The translations under genes were made by a program, and so were the position numbers. Positions 60,698 to 64,000 of a stretch of DNA of 64,000 bases are shown here, piece after piece. Positions within the stretch are counted from its first letter, which is position 1. Each line of letters starts with the position of its first letter. This DNA is from Aerobium sp039839275. Its GTDB lineage: Bacteria; Pseudomonadota; Alphaproteobacteria; Rhizobiales; Rhizobiaceae. The stretch spans positions 124,001-188,000 of the forward strand of contig NZ_JBDOQP010000001.1 of assembly GCF_039839275.1 (NCBI RefSeq). Reading direction: 5' to 3'. The notes beneath the pieces are model-generated. The model ran no database searches. It was not told where the DNA came from and was given only the letters and a program-made list of their open reading frames with translations.

Positions 60698-61431
60698 GTC
60701 GTCCTGCCTTCAATGATTTCGCGCGCGCGCTCAAGGTCGTCCGGCGTATCCACGCCCAGCGGCACCGTGGCGACGATCTGGGCATCGATGCGCATGCCGG
60801 CCTCCAGCGCGCGTAGCTGCTCCAGCCTTTCTCTTTTCTCCAGCGTCGAGGGCTGGAGTGCCACGAAGCGGGCCAGCGCTTCACGCCGGTAAGCGTAAAG
60901 GCCAACGTGATGATAGAGTGGGCCGTCACCCCAAGGTGCGGTGGCCCGCGTGAAGTACAGCGCCCGCAGACGATCCTCCGACAGCGGCGCGCCGACGATC
61001 TTGACCACGTTCGGGTTGGTCTTTTCGTCCGCGCGACCGATCTCGACGCCCAGCGTCGAGATATCGACGGCCGGATCGTCAAGCGGATTGAGCGCTGCGG
61101 CAACCAGCGCCGGATCGAGCGTCGGCAGGTCGCCCTGGACATTGACGACGATGTCGACGGCGCCGTCCGGATCGAGTGCCTGCAGCGCTTCGAAGATGCG
61201 GTCAGAGCCCGACTGGTGGCCGGAGCCCGTCATCGCAGCCTCGTGGCCATGAGCAGATACCGCTGCCGCGATTTGCGGCGAATCAGTCGCCACCACGACC
61301 CTTCCGATGCCGGCGGCCGCCGCGCGTTCGGCAACATGGACGATCATCGGACGTCCGCAGATGTCGGCCAGAGGCTTGCCGGGCAGGCGGGTGGCGGCCA
61401 TTCGCGCCGGTATCAGGACAAGGATCGACAT
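60694..61431 (-). CDS. kdsB: 3-deoxy-manno-octulosonate cytidylyltransferase
   Basis: A 245-residue CMP-KDO synthetase with the nucleotide-binding start LVLIPARMAATRLPGKPL, IVNVQGDLPTLDPALV, and HHVGLYAYRREALARF. It activates KDO for lipid A core assembly. It is coupled to pheA downstream and divergent from cycM. The KDO precursor enzyme KdsD is encoded at 41499. Confidence 0.96.
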   Translation of the reverse strand: MSILVLIPARMAATRLPGKPLADICGRPMIVHVAERAAAAGIGRVVVATDSPQIAAAVSAHGHEAAMTGSGHQSGSDRIFEALQALDPDGAVDIVVNVQGDLPTLDPALVAAALNPLDDPAVDISTLGVEIGRADEKTNPNVVKIVGAPLSEDRLRALYFTRATAPWGDGPLYHHVGLYAYRREALARFVALQPSTLEKRERLEQLRALEAGMRIDAQIVATVPLGVDTPDDLERAREIIEGRTT

Positions 61432-61629
61432 GGTTCCGGCTGGTTCGGCGCGAGCGCTAAAGTGGCAAAAGGTCTCACTTGGAATGGCCCTTATAGGTGT
61501 TGCAAGGATCGAGCAAAAGACCTAGTTTCCGCGCGATTTCACCGGCATCTACCGCACGGGGGATTTGGCGCGCGCACGAGGGGTGGGCAGCTTGCTACGG
61601 TGCGGTCGGACAAGGGAGCCTTTAGGTAG

Positions 61630-62529
61630 ATGATGGACTCGTTTGAACTCAACAAGCTGATCGGCGCGTTTCTTGCGGTCGTATTCGTGGTCTTTTCGGT
61701 CAGCATCGTGTCCGATTCCATTTTCTCGAGCCATGCACCCGAGACACCCGGCTATGCGATTGTGGTTCCCGAAGAACCCGAGGGCGGGGAAGCTGCCGTC
61801 GAGGAAGAAGGGCCGTCGATCGCCGAACTCCTGCAGAACGCGGACGCCGAGGCTGGCCAGGCGGCATTCCGTCCGTGCGCAGCCTGCCACAATGTCGAGC
61901 AGGGTGGCCCCAACATGGCGGGCCCGAACCTCTGGGGTGTCGTCAATCGCCCGGTAGCGAGCCACGAGGGCTTCAACTACTCGGCAGCGATGCGCGAGTT
62001 CTCCGAAGGCGGCTCGGTCGTCTGGGATTTCGACCATCTGAGCGAGTTCCTCAGGGCGCCCCGCTCCTACATCCAGGGCACGGCGATGGCCTTTGCGGGT
62101 ATCCGCAATCCGGAGCAGGAAGCCGACGTTATCGCCTACCTGCGTTCGCTGTCTGATGATCCGGCACCGCTTCCCGAGCCGGCTGCCGCAGAAGAGGCCG
62201 CACCCGCCGAGGGTGAGGACGGCGCTGCCGCCGCGCCCGAGGAAGGCGCCAGCGAAGATGGAGCCGCACCGGCGGCTGCTGAAGACGAGGCCGCCGAGCC
62301 GGCCACGGATGCTGCGCCGGCCACCGAAGAGGCTGCTCCAGAGTCGGGCGATAACGCTGCTCCTGCGGCAAGCGAGGATGGGGCCGCAGAGCCTGGCACC
62401 GAGGCCGAGAGCCCGGCGGAGCCCATCGAACCCACGCCGGAAGGGGATGGCACGTCTGCCTCGCCCGAGCCGGAAGCCGGTGTGACCACCAGCGAGCCGC
62501 CCGAAGCGGAGCGCCCTGTCCAAGAATGA
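61630..62529 (+). CDS. cycM: Membrane-anchored cytochrome c (CycM-like) with long acidic tail
   Basis: A 299-residue protein. The N-terminal uncleaved helix (LIGAFLAVVFVVFSVSIVSD) anchors it to the cytoplasmic membrane. The class I cytochrome c domain spans about residues 75-178, with heme motif C-A-A-C-H, conserved GPNLWGVV and the Met ligand in YIQGTAMAFAGI. From about residue 180 a tail of 120 residues rich in Ala, Glu and Pro has no counterpart in the roughly 180-residue CycM proteins I recall. It carries electrons between the bc1 complex and an oxidase. The start next to kdsB-pheA matches rhizobial gene order. Confidence 0.88.
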   Translation: MMDSFELNKLIGAFLAVVFVVFSVSIVSDSIFSSHAPETPGYAIVVPEEPEGGEAAVEEEGPSIAELLQNADAEAGQAAFRPCAACHNVEQGGPNMAGPNLWGVVNRPVASHEGFNYSAAMREFSEGGSVVWDFDHLSEFLRAPRSYIQGTAMAFAGIRNPEQEADVIAYLRSLSDDPAPLPEPAAAEEAAPAEGEDGAAAAPEEGASEDGAAPAAAEDEAAEPATDAAPATEEAAPESGDNAAPAASEDGAAEPGTEAESPAEPIEPTPEGDGTSASPEPEAGVTTSEPPEAERPVQE

Positions 62530-62553
62530 CGAAGATGTAATCTTCAGATCACG

Positions 62554-62581
62554 AAAAAGCCGGGTTTCGCCCGGCTTTTTT
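62554..62581. terminator. Intrinsic terminator after cycM
   Basis: AAAAAGCCGGG, loop TTTCG, CCCGGCTTTTTT: a 7-bp GC-rich stem extended by A-U pairs, 25 bp after the cycM stop. The flanking A- and T-runs make it active in both directions. Confidence 0.92.
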
Positions 62582-62683
62582 GTTAGCCTGAGAAGGACGC
62601 AAAAGTTTTCGGGGCAAAGCGGTTTCCATCCGCGCCGTGAGAGCTACTCTAAAAGACACGAGATTTAGCCAGACGAGGACGAT

Positions 62684-64000
62684 ATGGGATTTTCGCGCAT
62701 CCGCAGACTGACCCTCACGGCGATGGCCACGGCGAGCCTGCTGGTCGCAGCCGGGACCGCGGGCGCGGTGGATTGGCGCAGTACCTCTTCGCTGATAAAC
62801 GCGGATGCAGAGACTGCACCCTTCGAGCGCTATGATCACGTCAATCCGGACGCGCCAAAAGGTGGCCGGCTCAACTCGGTCGTTCCCGGCACCTTCGACA
62901 GCTTCAACCCGTTTATCGTGCGTGGCACCGCGGCGGCGGGCCTCAACTATTTCGGCGGCATTCTCTGGGATACGCTGATGCAGCAGTCGCTGGCCGATCC
63001 CGGCACCAGTCACGGCCTGATCGCCGACGCGTTCAAATATCCCGAGGACTATTCTTCCGCCACCTATCGCATCAACGAACGCGCGCGCTGGCACGACGGC
63101 CAACCGATCACCGCGGAAGATGTCGTCTGGTCGTTCAACGTGCTCAAGGAGCACAGCCAGATGCACAACCGCTATTATGCAAACGTGACAGAGGCGGTGG
63201 CGGTTTCGGACCGTGAGGTGGAATTCAAGTTCGACCAGACCGGCAACCGCGAATTGCCGCATATCATGGGTGACCTGCCGGTTCTCCCCAAACATTGGTG
63301 GGAAGGCACGGATGCCGAAGGGCGCCAGCGCGACGTGACGCAGCCAACCCTTGAGCCGCCGCTTGGCTCGGGAGCCTATCGGATCGAGAGCTTCCGTCCC
63401 GGCGCAGACATCACCTGGGAACGCGTCGAAGACTATTGGGCAGCCGACCTGCCAGTGAATATCGGACGCAACAATTTCGACCGTCGTCGCTACACCTATA
63501 TCCAGGACGACAACGCCGCATGGCAGGCCTTCACCAAGGGCGGGCTTCAGGACATCCGCGTCGAGAACCGCGCAGGCCGCTGGGCAACGGAGTACAATTT
63601 TCCGGCTTTCGAGCGTGGCGACGTTGTCAAGGAGACGTTCCAGAGCAATTCCGGCGAACCGATGCAGGGCTTCGTGCTCAACACGCGCCGCCCGCAATTC
63701 CAGGATCGCCGCGTTCGCCAGGCGCTGACGCTTGCCTATGATTTCGAAAGTCTCAACCGGCTTCAGTTTCACGATCTCTACCAGCGCACGGACAGTTTCT
63801 TCGAGGGAGGCGAATTGGCTTCCAGCGGCCTTCCCGAGGGGCTGGAGCTGGAGATTCTCGAGACGGTTCGCGACGAGGTGCCGCCGGAGGTGTTCACCGA
63901 GCCGTTCACGCTGCCGGTCCACGACACCCCGCAGACGTCGCGGGATCATCTGCGCAGGGCATCGCAGCTCTTGGCCGAGGCCGGTTGGACGCCGCAGGGG
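62684..64000 (+). CDS. Peptide/oligopeptide ABC transporter substrate-binding protein, YejA-like (partial)
   Basis: The first 439 codons are open to the right edge, where the gene is cut. The signal peptide (LTAMATASLLVAAGTAGA) is cleaved before VDWRST. The family 5 solute-binding fold shows FERYDHVNPDAPKGGRLN, ARWHDGQPITAEDVVWSFN and LGSGAYRIESFRPGADITWER. The start HVNPDAPKGG and RDVRQALTLAYDFE-like block (here RRVRQALTLAYDFE) are typical of YejA, the binding protein for microcin C-like peptides. The family's C-terminal third and the permease genes would lie beyond the window. Confidence 0.9.
   Translation, partial: MGFSRIRRLTLTAMATASLLVAAGTAGAVDWRSTSSLINADAETAPFERYDHVNPDAPKGGRLNSVVPGTFDSFNPFIVRGTAAAGLNYFGGILWDTLMQQSLADPGTSHGLIADAFKYPEDYSSATYRINERARWHDGQPITAEDVVWSFNVLKEHSQMHNRYYANVTEAVAVSDREVEFKFDQTGNRELPHIMGDLPVLPKHWWEGTDAEGRQRDVTQPTLEPPLGSGAYRIESFRPGADITWERVEDYWAADLPVNIGRNNFDRRRYTYIQDDNAAWQAFTKGGLQDIRVENRAGRWATEYNFPAFERGDVVKETFQSNSGEPMQGFVLNTRRPQFQDRRVRQALTLAYDFESLNRLQFHDLYQRTDSFFEGGELASSGLPEGLELEILETVRDEVPPEVFTEPFTLPVHDTPQTSRDHLRRASQLLAEAGWTPQG

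Noticed and set aside
62549..63949. A 466-codon minus-strand frame opposite the YejA-like gene
   Set aside because: The plus frame from 62684 is open to the window edge and encodes a clear signal peptide and solute-binding fold. The minus frame is a shadow and would begin in the cycM terminator region.

Overview
The window is a GC-rich chromosomal segment of an alphaproteobacterium, most likely a Hyphomicrobiales (Rhizobiales) member of the Phyllobacteriaceae/Mesorhizobium neighbourhood. This rests on the gene families and their order (cpdR, dnaX-ybaB-recR, kdsB-pheA-cycM, galU next to kdsD, gltBD), on a small SRP RNA, on an MmgR/alpha-r8-type sRNA beside an inositol-monophosphatase gene, and on a rhizobial-type RpoH promoter with a ROSE-like thermometer before an hsp20 gene. 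No insertion sequence, prophage or CRISPR array was seen.

Region 1 (1-14185) is a divergent catabolic and uptake locus. Leftward genes are SDR, MaoC hydratase, aminoglycoside-phosphotransferase-like kinase and SDR. Rightward genes are TetR, acyl-CoA dehydrogenase, two zinc-independent medium-chain reductases, a complete Liv-type ABC transporter (two permeases, two ATPases, binding protein) and an AMP-forming acyl-CoA ligase. A palindrome in the shared promoter is the probable TetR operator. The kinase and dehydrogenase resemble the two halves of ACAD10/ACAD11 and the LvaA/LvaC pair of levulinate catabolism. The locus may therefore import and degrade 4-hydroxy or 4-keto acids through a phosphorylated acyl-CoA. 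This is the most interesting metabolic hypothesis in the window.

Region 2 (14268-18594) is an RND efflux pump with its adaptor. Region 3 (18780-23696) has an RpiR regulator divergent from a glutamine-synthetase-like ligase, an aldehyde dehydrogenase and an iron-type alcohol dehydrogenase, a set suited to gamma-glutamylated amino-alcohol oxidation. Then come tRNA-Val(GAC), cpdR, an N-formylglutamate amidohydrolase, the MmgR-like sRNA, an inositol-phosphatase-family gene, an alpha/beta hydrolase, the heat-shock hsp20 module and a threonine aldolase.

Region 4 (29600-36170) is glutamate synthase (gltB, gltD) behind a long structured leader. Region 5 (36198-44601) holds envelope functions: an SGNH protein, an MltB-like transglycosylase, galU, an outer-membrane beta-barrel, kdsD, an NfeD/SPFH pair and a CAP lipoprotein. 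Region 6 (44603-53947) has a second N-formylglutamate amidohydrolase, DUF1028, two luciferase-like monooxygenases, a coiled-coil protein, a double-Kazal lipoprotein, an AI-2E-type permease, a second MltB-like enzyme, recR, a GNAT and a SleB-like hydrolase. Region 7 (54084-64000) has ybaB, dnaX, ffs, HIT, nudC, a cupin/glyoxalase pair behind three MarR-type palindromes, an orphan gene, pheA, kdsB, cycM and the start of a YejA-like peptide-binding protein that runs off the right edge.
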